A stretch of DNA of 64,000 nt from Aeromonas jandaei (GTDB lineage Bacteria > Pseudomonadota > Gammaproteobacteria > Enterobacterales > Aeromonadaceae). Below the pieces are notes generated by a model. That model was given only the letters and a program-made list of their open reading frames with translations, was not told the origin of the DNA and searched no databases. The translations under genes were made by a program, and so were the position numbers. The stretch's first letter is position 1; each line of letters starts with the position of its first letter. Where the stretch lies: assembly GCF_037890695.1 (NCBI RefSeq), contig NZ_CP149571.1, forward strand, positions 4,370,001-4,434,000. Direction: 5' to 3'. Below are positions 1-6,975 of the stretch, piece by piece.

Positions 1-629
1 CGGGTCGAAGAGAAAGCCAGATAGCCGGGATCTGTGGCCGGTGGCGCGTCAGCCACCTGTCCGGTACCAAACATGGCACGGGTGCCGACGATAAGCGCCA
101 TCGGCGAGTTCTTGCTGGAGATATCGAGTATGTTGCGCAGGTAGTAGCCATCGACCCCGATCAGTACGCTGCCCTGCTCTGCGGCATGGCGAAAAATGAT
201 CAGCGGGTGATCTGGCGTGACGGCGTTACCCTTGAGCAGTTGCAGGCGGCCCGCAACATAGTTGTTTACATTGAACGCCCCGTCGTAATCGCCATACAGC
301 GAGGAGCAGTAGAGCCGACTGCCGCGCGTCAGCGTGACGGAGCGGACATCGGGGATGGTCGCGGCCTGCTCGCGCAGCCGTTGCGCCACATCAGGACAAG
401 GCTTGCCCACCTCATCCTGCACATTGCTTGCCGCCTGACGGGCATGATCCATGGTGCGGTCAAACAGGGTCAGGGCATATTGCAACCGCTGCCGGGCATC
501 CTTGTTCACTTCCGACATGGTCTGCCAGGCCACGGTCAACTCCCCCAGCACCAGTAGCGCACCACCAGCGAGCAGGGCAGTAAAAAGCCTTGCGCGCAGC
601 TTGCTGGTTTTCAGACGATGAAATGGCAT
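1..629 (-). CDS. CSS-motif membrane sensor, 5' part of a probable EAL cyclic-di-GMP phosphodiesterase (truncated by window edge)
   Basis: An open frame runs leftwards from an ATG at 629 and leaves the window without a stop, giving about 209 residues. The start has a basic N-terminus followed by a membrane segment at about residues 14-34. A periplasmic region follows with cysteines at about 78 (GKPCPD) and 108, the latter in the sequence RLYCSSLYGD. That is the CSS motif that names the periplasmic redox/thiol sensor domain found in front of EAL domains in the PdeC (YjcC) family. The EAL domain itself would lie outside the window, so the enzymatic activity (c-di-GMP hydrolysis) is inferred from family architecture. 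It is relevant here because two c-di-GMP riboswitches occur in the same window. The gene is divergent from yfcH, with 266 bp between them. Confidence 0.72.
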   Translation of the reverse strand, partial: MPFHRLKTSKLRARLFTALLAGGALLVLGELTVAWQTMSEVNKDARQRLQYALTLFDRTMDHARQAASNVQDEVGKPCPDVAQRLREQAATIPDVRSVTLTRGSRLYCSSLYGDYDGAFNVNNYVAGRLQLLKGNAVTPDHPLIIFRHAAEQGSVLIGVDGYYLRNILDISSKNSPMALIVGTRAMFGTGQVADAPPATDPGYLAFSST

Positions 630-895
630 GGTTGGCTCTTCATATACAGGGAGTGGCTACAGAAGTAGCAGATGGCAGCCCGGGCCTTGGCCACAAGCAG
701 TAGCAATGATAACGATTCAGTAACAGCCTCTCACATCACAAAAATCCATCAACATAGGCCAGGGATTAAATGTATTACCCGGCAGCAGGGAAAAGGCTCA
801 TCCATCTTGCTCCACCAGCCCGAGGTTGGCACGCAACTTGTCCATCGGGATCAGGGCCATTAGAGTAGAACAAACGACCGCAGGAGCGCGCAACG

Positions 896-1801
896 ATGAA
901 GATTCTGATTACCGGAGGAACCGGTTTTATTGGCCGCCGTCTGGTGGCCCACCTCAAGGTCAATCACGACGTGGTCGTCCTGAGCCGACAAGGCAGTCGC
1001 GCCTACTCCCTGCTTGGCCACGATGTCCAGATCATCGATAACCTCGACAGCCTCGATGACCTCAACGATGTGGATGCGGTGATCAATCTGGCAGGCGAAC
1101 CCATAGCCGCAGGCCGCTGGAGCGAGCAGCGCAAGCAACTGCTCTGCGACAGCCGCTGGCTACTGACCGAGCAGCTGGTCGACCTTATCAAGCTCTCCAC
1201 AACGCCCCCTAAAGTGCTGATCAACGCCTCCGCCATCGGCTGGTATGGCAGGCAGGGGGCAGAGCCCCTCGACGAGCAGTGCCGCTCGCCCCATCAGGAG
1301 TTCACCCACCAGCTCTGTCAGCAGTGGGAGACGCTGGCGCAGGAAGCCGGCAGCAAACAGACCCGGGTCTGCATCGTGCGGATCGGGCTGGTGCTCGGCA
1401 TGGATGGCGGCGCTCTGCCCAAAATGCTGCCCCCTTATCGGCTCGGTCTTGGCGGCCCCATGGGCAGTGGCCATCAGATGATGAGCTGGATCCATGTGCA
1501 GGATCTGGTGCGCGCTATGCTGTTTCTGCTGGAGCACGAGGAGTGCAACGGCATATTCAACGGCACAGCGCCTCATCCTGTCAGCAACCGGGAATTCAGC
1601 CAGACTCTGGCTCGCACCCTCCATCGCCCGCACCTTTTCTTCGTCCCGGCGCCGCTGTTGCAACTGGTGATGGGAGAGGCTGCCGACCTGCTGCTGACCG
1701 GGCAAAACGTACTGCCCGCGCATCTGCAACAGGCCGGCTTCCACTTTACCTACCCGCAGCTGCCGCAGGCACTGACCGATCTGTTGCGAGAGACTCGCTA
1801 A
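896..1801 (+). CDS. yfcH: TIGR01777-family NAD(P)-dependent sugar epimerase-like protein YfcH
   Basis: This 301-residue cytoplasmic protein opens with the Rossmann dinucleotide-binding motif TGGTGFIG (residues 6-13) and has the SDR-type INASAIGWYG segment around residue 110, where the active-site Tyr sits. The C-terminal part (NREFSQTLARTLHRP onward) matches the small DUF1731 domain typical of the SDR39U1/YfcH group. Length equals that of E. coli YfcH. The true substrate of this family is not known, so only a nucleotide-sugar-like oxidoreductase/epimerase role can be proposed. An AGGAG sits about 12 nt before the ATG. The gene stands alone: the next gene is convergent and a strong inverted repeat separates them. 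Confidence 0.9.
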   Translation: MKILITGGTGFIGRRLVAHLKVNHDVVVLSRQGSRAYSLLGHDVQIIDNLDSLDDLNDVDAVINLAGEPIAAGRWSEQRKQLLCDSRWLLTEQLVDLIKLSTTPPKVLINASAIGWYGRQGAEPLDEQCRSPHQEFTHQLCQQWETLAQEAGSKQTRVCIVRIGLVLGMDGGALPKMLPPYRLGLGGPMGSGHQMMSWIHVQDLVRAMLFLLEHEECNGIFNGTAPHPVSNREFSQTLARTLHRPHLFFVPAPLLQLVMGEAADLLLTGQNVLPAHLQQAGFHFTYPQLPQALTDLLRETR

Positions 1802-1830
1802 CACTTTCCGAATAACCAAAGCTCGTACAG

Positions 1831-1861
1831 CAATCAGCCCGACCACTGGTCGGGCTGATTG
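1831..1861. terminator. Bidirectional hairpin between yfcH and ybbP
   Basis: A perfect 14-bp inverted repeat (CAATCAGCCCGACC, 3-nt loop) lies between two convergent genes. It lacks a long T-run on either side, so termination efficiency is uncertain. Confidence 0.6.
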
Positions 1862-1891
1862 CGTCTTGCACAGGTACTATCCGGGGACAGA

Positions 1892-4339
1892 TTACAAAAG
1901 CCCCTGACCCAGACCACGCAGCCGATCACTGAGGGTGCCCGCCAGCAGCTGGCGCCGCATTCCCTGACCGGCCAGGGTGACCAGCAGCGCCCCCAAGGTT
2001 GGTAATCCGAGCCAGATGCGCCAGTGGAACTGCCACTGGCCATCAAACCACCAGAACTGCAGAGCAAAGGCACACAACTCCACCACCATGGCGGCACAGA
2101 GTCCGGCCAGCAAGCCACTCGCCACCAGCTCCCAGCGCAGCATCTTGCCAAGCAGCGCGCTGCCAGCCCCGAGGGTGCGCATCAACAGCAGTTCGCGCCG
2201 CCGCTGGGCCATGCTGGCCTGAGTCTGGGTCAGCAGCACCAGCAGCGCCGCCACCGTCACCAGCCCCAGCATCAGGGCCAGCGCCCGGCTCACCTGCTCC
2301 GAAACCCGGGTCAGCCGCACGATGAGATCATCCACATCAATCAGGCTCACCGTGGGATGGTGGCGGATCAGCCCCACCTCGGCGGTACGCCCCTCTGGCG
2401 GCAGCCGGTAGCTGCCGATCCAGGTGCGGGAAAAGGGGGCCAGCAGATCGGGTGAGAAGATCATGTAGAAGTTGGGCCGCATGTTGTCCCACTTGATACT
2501 GCGCAGACTGGTGACCCGGGCCCCGAAGCTGCGCCCCTCGATGGTAAAGGCAAGCATGTCACCCAGCTTGATATCGAGCCGCTTGGCCAGTTCGCTGTCG
2601 ACCGATACCTCGCCGGGGCCGGAGAGCCACTTCCCTGCCACCAGCTTGTTGTCGGCTGGCAGGGTCGTAGTGGTAGTAAAGTTGAGCTCCCGATCGACCC
2701 CTTCGCGACCACTGCGAGCCCCTTCCCCCACCGCATCGCCGGCGATATGGGTCAGGCGCCCGCGCACCATGGGATAGAAGTCGGAGGTAACGGCGCCGGC
2801 TCCCGCCAGTTCGCTCAGGATCCCTTCCCGCTCGTTCTCGGCCACATTGACCAGAAAACGGTTGGGGGCATCGGCCGGCAAACGAGCGGAGAACTCCTCC
2901 AGCAGATCGATGCGAACCGCCCAGAGCAAGCCAAACAGCATCAGCGCCAGCGCAAAACCGGCCAGCTGGAACAGACCACTGCGCCGCTCGCGCGACAGAT
3001 GGGCCAGCGCCAGCCGCAGGGCGTGCGAGCCGCTCACCCGCGCCCCCAGTCGCAACATCAGGGAGGCCAGCAGAGCCAGCAGCCCCATCAGAAGGCCCAT
3101 GCCACCCACCAGACCCAGCGCCAACCGCACATCGGCGGTAAAGCCCCATACCAGCGCAAACAGGCCGAGCAGACCGACCGGCAGCGCCAGCCAAGGGGGA
3201 ATCCCAGCCTCCAGCTCGCGGCGCAACACCCGTAGCGGCGGCACTTTCAGCAGCCGCAAGAAGGGGATAAAGGCGAGCAGCAGGGTGATAAAGAGGGCAA
3301 CCGCCACTCCCAGCGCAAAGGGGCGCCAAGAGGGGGGCGGCAGATCCGGTGGCAGCAACTCACCCAGCAGTTGCAACGTGAACCACTGCATGATGGTGCC
3401 CGCAACCAGCCCCAGCAGGGCACCGATCAGGGTCAGCGACAGCAACAGCCCGCTCATCAGTTGCCACAGACTGGTGCGCGATGCCCCCAACGTCTTGAGC
3501 AGCGCCACCATATTGGTCTGGCGCTCGGCAAAGTGACGTACCGCAATGCCCATCGCCAGCGCTCCCAGCAGCACGCCGCAAAGGGACGCCAGCCGGAAGA
3601 AGTGCTCGGCATTGACCAGCGAGCGGCCCACCTGGGATTCACTATCATCGGGGGTGATCCACTTCTGCCCGGCCTGCAGCTGAGGAACCAGCCAGCTCTC
3701 ATAGCGGGCCAGCGCCTCTCGCGACCCTTTGAAGAGATAGCGCCACTGCTGACGACTGCCCGGCAGCAGGGCGCCGGTCGCCTCGATGTCGGCGCGGTGG
3801 ATAAGCGCCCGCGGCGCCAGCAGGAAGGGGCTGAAGCCCTGATCAGGCTCCTCGCCAAGCAGACCAGCCACCTTGAGCACCGTATTGCCCACCTCCAGCT
3901 CATCCCCCACCTTGGCCGTCAGCAACTGCATTACCCGGGCGGAGAGCCAGATTTCACCGGGGGCAGGAGTCCGGGCCGGGGTCAGCTCCAGCTTGCCATA
4001 AAAGGGAAAGCCGTCGGGTACCGCTCGAATGGAGGCGAGCTGCAGCACATCACCGTGAAACAGCATGCTGTTGAAACTGACCGTGGTCTGCAGCGCCAGG
4101 CCATCTTTTTGTGCCTGCAGCAACCAGCCATCCGGAACCGCAGTGGCGGTGCGCAGCACCCGATCCGCCCCGATAAAGTCGCGGCCAGATGCCTTGAGCC
4201 CCGCCTCCAGCCGATCCGCCACCAATGCCACACTCAAAACGCACGCCACGCTCAGGGCCAGCGCCAACACAAACCAGCGCAGCTCGCCGCTCCATCCTTC
4301 CCGGCGCAGCAGTCGCCATCCCAATCGCCACTGCATCAT
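1892..4339 (-). CDS. ybbP: FtsX-family ABC transporter permease YbbP
   Basis: This is an 815-residue integral membrane protein, close to the roughly 800 residues of E. coli YbbP. Residues 20-45 form the first membrane helix, followed by a large MacB-like periplasmic domain. A three-helix FtsX core begins near residue 250 (LCGVLLGALAMGIAVRHFAE), a central pair of hydrophobic blocks lies at about 380-480, and a second FtsX core lies near 690-790. Both FtsX cores carry the recognisable pattern with QTNMVALLKTLGA or RRRELLLMRTLGA. It is encoded 36 bp downstream of the ATPase ybbA on the same strand, so the two form one transporter. The substrate of YbbAP is not established. Conserved linkage with tesA suggests an envelope or lipid role, which is inference. 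Confidence 0.9.
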   Translation of the reverse strand: MMQWRLGWRLLRREGWSGELRWFVLALALSVACVLSVALVADRLEAGLKASGRDFIGADRVLRTATAVPDGWLLQAQKDGLALQTTVSFNSMLFHGDVLQLASIRAVPDGFPFYGKLELTPARTPAPGEIWLSARVMQLLTAKVGDELEVGNTVLKVAGLLGEEPDQGFSPFLLAPRALIHRADIEATGALLPGSRQQWRYLFKGSREALARYESWLVPQLQAGQKWITPDDSESQVGRSLVNAEHFFRLASLCGVLLGALAMGIAVRHFAERQTNMVALLKTLGASRTSLWQLMSGLLLSLTLIGALLGLVAGTIMQWFTLQLLGELLPPDLPPPSWRPFALGVAVALFITLLLAFIPFLRLLKVPPLRVLRRELEAGIPPWLALPVGLLGLFALVWGFTADVRLALGLVGGMGLLMGLLALLASLMLRLGARVSGSHALRLALAHLSRERRSGLFQLAGFALALMLFGLLWAVRIDLLEEFSARLPADAPNRFLVNVAENEREGILSELAGAGAVTSDFYPMVRGRLTHIAGDAVGEGARSGREGVDRELNFTTTTTLPADNKLVAGKWLSGPGEVSVDSELAKRLDIKLGDMLAFTIEGRSFGARVTSLRSIKWDNMRPNFYMIFSPDLLAPFSRTWIGSYRLPPEGRTAEVGLIRHHPTVSLIDVDDLIVRLTRVSEQVSRALALMLGLVTVAALLVLLTQTQASMAQRRRELLLMRTLGAGSALLGKMLRWELVASGLLAGLCAAMVVELCAFALQFWWFDGQWQFHWRIWLGLPTLGALLVTLAGQGMRRQLLAGTLSDRLRGLGQGLL

Positions 4340-4375
4340 CCCTGACCACCTCCGCTCACTCGCCTGCCTCCTGCG

Positions 4376-5071
4376 TTACACCACTGCATGACTCACCTCG
4401 CGCTCCAGCCTGCCTGCCACCATCACCAGCTGACGCTGGCACCGACTGGCCAGCTCTTGGTCATGGGTCACCACCACCAGAGTGGTGCCGTGCTTGCGGT
4501 TGAGCTCAAACAGCAGCTCGATCACCTTGTCACCGGTCTTGCTGTCGAGGTTACCGGTCGGTTCGTCCGCCAGCAGCAGGCTGGGCCGGGTCATGAAGGC
4601 GCGGGCAATGGCCACCCGCTGCTGCTCGCCACCGGAGAGGCGCGGCGGCATATGGTGCAGACGTTCGCCAAGCCCGACCGCCGCCAGAAGTTCACGGGCT
4701 CTTGGCTCACAATCCCGCTCACCGCGCAGCTCGGCAGGGAGCATCACGTTCTCGAGCGCCGTCATGGTCGGGAGCAGCAGGAATGACTGGAAGACAAAGC
4801 CGATCTGCTCGGCGCGCAATCTGGCCCGCCCCTCCTCATCCAGCTCGCCGAGTGACTTGCCGAGAATTTCGATGGCGCCAAGGCTCGGCAGATCGAGTCC
4901 GGCCAGCAATCCGAGCAGGGTAGACTTGCCTGACCCGGAGGCGCCGACCAGTGCCACCGTCTCGCCGCTATTGACTTGCAGATCGATCCCTTCAAGGATG
5001 GTGAGGCTTTCCTGGCCGAGGCTGACCGATTTGCCGAGGCCCTTGACGACAATAATGGGGGTTGAACTCAT
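4376..5071 (-). CDS. ybbA: ABC transporter ATP-binding protein YbbA
   Basis: This 231-residue LolD/MacB-class ATPase has Walker A GASGSGKST, signature LSGGEQQRVAIARA, Walker B LLLADEPTGNLD, and a switch histidine in VVVTHD. A longer frame opens 36 codons upstream, but that extension overlaps the tesA start region and is unlike the family. The ATG at 5071 is preceded by AAAGGA and gives the normal N-terminus MSSTPIIVVKGL. It partners with the permease gene directly downstream and is divergent from tesA, whose ATG lies only 56 bp away. This ybbP-ybbA/tesA arrangement is the conserved gammaproteobacterial one. Confidence 0.93.
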   Translation of the reverse strand: MSSTPIIVVKGLGKSVSLGQESLTILEGIDLQVNSGETVALVGASGSGKSTLLGLLAGLDLPSLGAIEILGKSLGELDEEGRARLRAEQIGFVFQSFLLLPTMTALENVMLPAELRGERDCEPRARELLAAVGLGERLHHMPPRLSGGEQQRVAIARAFMTRPSLLLADEPTGNLDSKTGDKVIELLFELNRKHGTTLVVVTHDQELASRCQRQLVMVAGRLEREVSHAVV

Positions 5072-5127
5072 GCTCGATATCCTTTGTCCCAATCCCTTGA
5101 TGGCAATCCATAGCGGGAGTTGAATTG

Positions 5128-5739
5128 ATGGTGCGTATTCTGTTTGCCTTGCTGGTTGGCCTCGGCAGCCTGCTCTCATCCGCTCAGGCGCAAACCCTGC
5201 TGGTACTCGGTGACAGCCTGAGCGCCGGCTATCAGATGCAGGAGAAGCAGAGCTGGCCTGCCCTGCTTGAACAAAAATGGCAGAAGGAGGGGGGCGAGCA
5301 CACCCTCATCAATGCCAGCGTCAGCGGTGAGACCACCCAGGGCGGACTGGCGCGCCTGCCCGCCCTGCTGGAGCAGCATCAGCCGGACTGGCTGCTGATT
5401 GAACTGGGAGGCAACGACGGCCTGCGTGGTTTTGCCCCTGCCATCACCCGCCAGAATCTGACCAGCATGATTGCCCTTGCCAAAGAGAAGCGGATTCAGG
5501 TCGCGCTGACCCAGATCCAGCTGCCTCGCAACTACGGTGCTCGCTATCTGCGCCAGTTCGAGCAGATATTCCCGGAACTCGCCGAGACCAACAAGCTGCC
5601 CCTGCTCCCCTTCTTCATGGATGATATTGCGCTGCGCCCTGAACTTATGATGAACGATGGCATTCACCCTACCCCGGCGGCGCAGCCGCAGATCCGCGAC
5701 AAGGTAGCCCGCTTCATGGAACCACTGATGAGCCGCTGA
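5128..5739 (+). CDS. tesA: Multifunctional acyl-CoA thioesterase I / protease I / lysophospholipase L1
   Basis: This 203-residue periplasmic SGNH hydrolase has an N-terminal signal peptide (residues 1-21, ending SSAQA), then block I VLGDSLSAG with nucleophile Ser30, a GGNDG block III, and DGIHP near the C-terminus carrying catalytic Asp177 and His180. It hydrolyses acyl-CoA, lysophospholipid and some ester/peptide substrates in the family's characterised members. I chose the ATG at 5128 over a TTG three bases upstream. It is divergent from ybbA with a short shared promoter region, the usual genomic context for tesA. Confidence 0.95.
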   Translation: MVRILFALLVGLGSLLSSAQAQTLLVLGDSLSAGYQMQEKQSWPALLEQKWQKEGGEHTLINASVSGETTQGGLARLPALLEQHQPDWLLIELGGNDGLRGFAPAITRQNLTSMIALAKEKRIQVALTQIQLPRNYGARYLRQFEQIFPELAETNKLPLLPFFMDDIALRPELMMNDGIHPTPAAQPQIRDKVARFMEPLMSR

Positions 5740-5780
5740 CACCTTGGCAACAGGCTGTGTCATATATACGACGACAGATA

Positions 5781-5812
5781 AACAAACATCCCGCCGAGGC
5801 GGGATGCTTGTT
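5781..5812. terminator. Bidirectional terminator between tesA and cheV
   Basis: Near-perfect palindrome with CATCCCGCC paired to GGCGGGATG, flanked by AACAAA on one side and TTGTTT on the other. It lies between convergent genes, so it could serve both. Confidence 0.7.
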
Positions 5813-5833
5813 TATTGCAAATGGTATGGCGGG

Positions 5834-6778
5834 TTACTTTTCCAGAACCTGACGCAGCCGCTCCTGCGCCACGCCGACCAGCAAATCGGGCTGGAATTTG
5901 GAGATAAAACGGTCACACCCCACCTTCTTGACCATGGCTTCGTTGAAGTTGCCGCTCAGGGAGGTGTTGAGGGTGATGAAGAGATCGGCCATACGCGGAT
6001 CGCTGCGCACTTCGTGGGTCAGGCGGTAGCCATCCATCTCCGGCATCTCAGCATCGGTGATCATCAACAGGATCTCGTTGGTCACCTTCTTGCCGGCATC
6101 GCACCACCCCTTGAGCAGGGTCAGCGCCTGCAAGCCGTCCTGACACTCGATAACCTCAAGCCCCAGCTGGCCCAGCGTCTCGCGCACCTGATTGCGGGCT
6201 GTGCTGGAGTCATCGACGATAAGCACCTTGCGACCATGCATCTCGGGCAGAATATCCCGATCCAGCACCTCTTCGGAGATGCTGATGTCGTAGGTGATGA
6301 TCTCCGCCAGCACCTTCTCCACGTCGATGATCTCGACAATCTGATCTACCCCGTCTTCCGGGATGCGGGTGATGGCGGTGAGGTAGTTGGCGCGCCCGGC
6401 CGAGCGCGGCGGCGGCAAGATATCCTTCCAGGTCATATTGACGATGTTGGCTACCTGCCCCACCAGAAAGCCCTGAATGGTGCGGTTGTATTCGGTGATG
6501 ATGAGGTTGGATTCGCTGTCGACCGGCATGGGACGCATGCCGATGGCGCTGCGCAGATTGATCACCGGGATCGAGGTGCCGCGGATATTGGCCACCCCGC
6601 TGATATTGTGGTGAGAGCCCGGCATCTTGTTGAGGTGCGGCAGCTTGACCACTTCTCGCACCTTGAAGACGTTGATGGCAAACATCTGGCGGGTGCCGAG
6701 ACGGAACATCAACAACTCCAGGCGGTTTTCCCCTACCAGCTGGGTTCGTTGATCAACTGAATCCAATATACTCGCCAT
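5834..6778 (-). CDS. cheV: Chemotaxis coupling/response-regulator protein CheV
   Basis: The 314-residue protein has an N-terminal CheW-like coupling domain (about residues 15-160; ANIRGTSIPVINL is characteristic) fused to a receiver domain (about 183-310). The receiver has the acidic pair in KVLIVDDS (189/190), phospho-acceptor Asp242 in ITDAEMPEMDG, the switch Thr/Ser at about 272/273, and the conserved Lys294. CheV docks chemoreceptors to CheA and tunes adaptation by phosphorylation. It is monocistronic here: the chitinase terminator lies upstream and tesA is convergent downstream. No receptor gene is adjacent. Confidence 0.95.
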   Translation of the reverse strand: MASILDSVDQRTQLVGENRLELLMFRLGTRQMFAINVFKVREVVKLPHLNKMPGSHHNISGVANIRGTSIPVINLRSAIGMRPMPVDSESNLIITEYNRTIQGFLVGQVANIVNMTWKDILPPPRSAGRANYLTAITRIPEDGVDQIVEIIDVEKVLAEIITYDISISEEVLDRDILPEMHGRKVLIVDDSSTARNQVRETLGQLGLEVIECQDGLQALTLLKGWCDAGKKVTNEILLMITDAEMPEMDGYRLTHEVRSDPRMADLFITLNTSLSGNFNEAMVKKVGCDRFISKFQPDLLVGVAQERLRQVLEK

Positions 6779-6871
6779 ATGCTGACATCCATCTGATTAT
6801 TAATCGACTTCTATTATAGAGGCTGCCTGCCAGGAAAGGCAGACGCATTTTCAACCAGATCGACCATGCAG

Positions 6872-6900
6872 ATAAAAAAAGTGAGGCCTAAGCCTCACTT
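6872..6900 (-). terminator. Rho-independent terminator of the GH18 chitinase gene
   Basis: Stem AAGTGAGGC/GCCTCACTT with a 4-nt loop, followed on the minus strand by a run of seven T. It lies about 20 bp past the second (ancestral) stop codon of the chitinase at 6919-6921. Confidence 0.85.
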
Positions 6901-6975
6901 ATCTCCTTGATTTAAAAATCAATAACTGCAGACAGACTTCCAGCTGCCATCGGTGGTCTTGGGTTCACTGCTGGT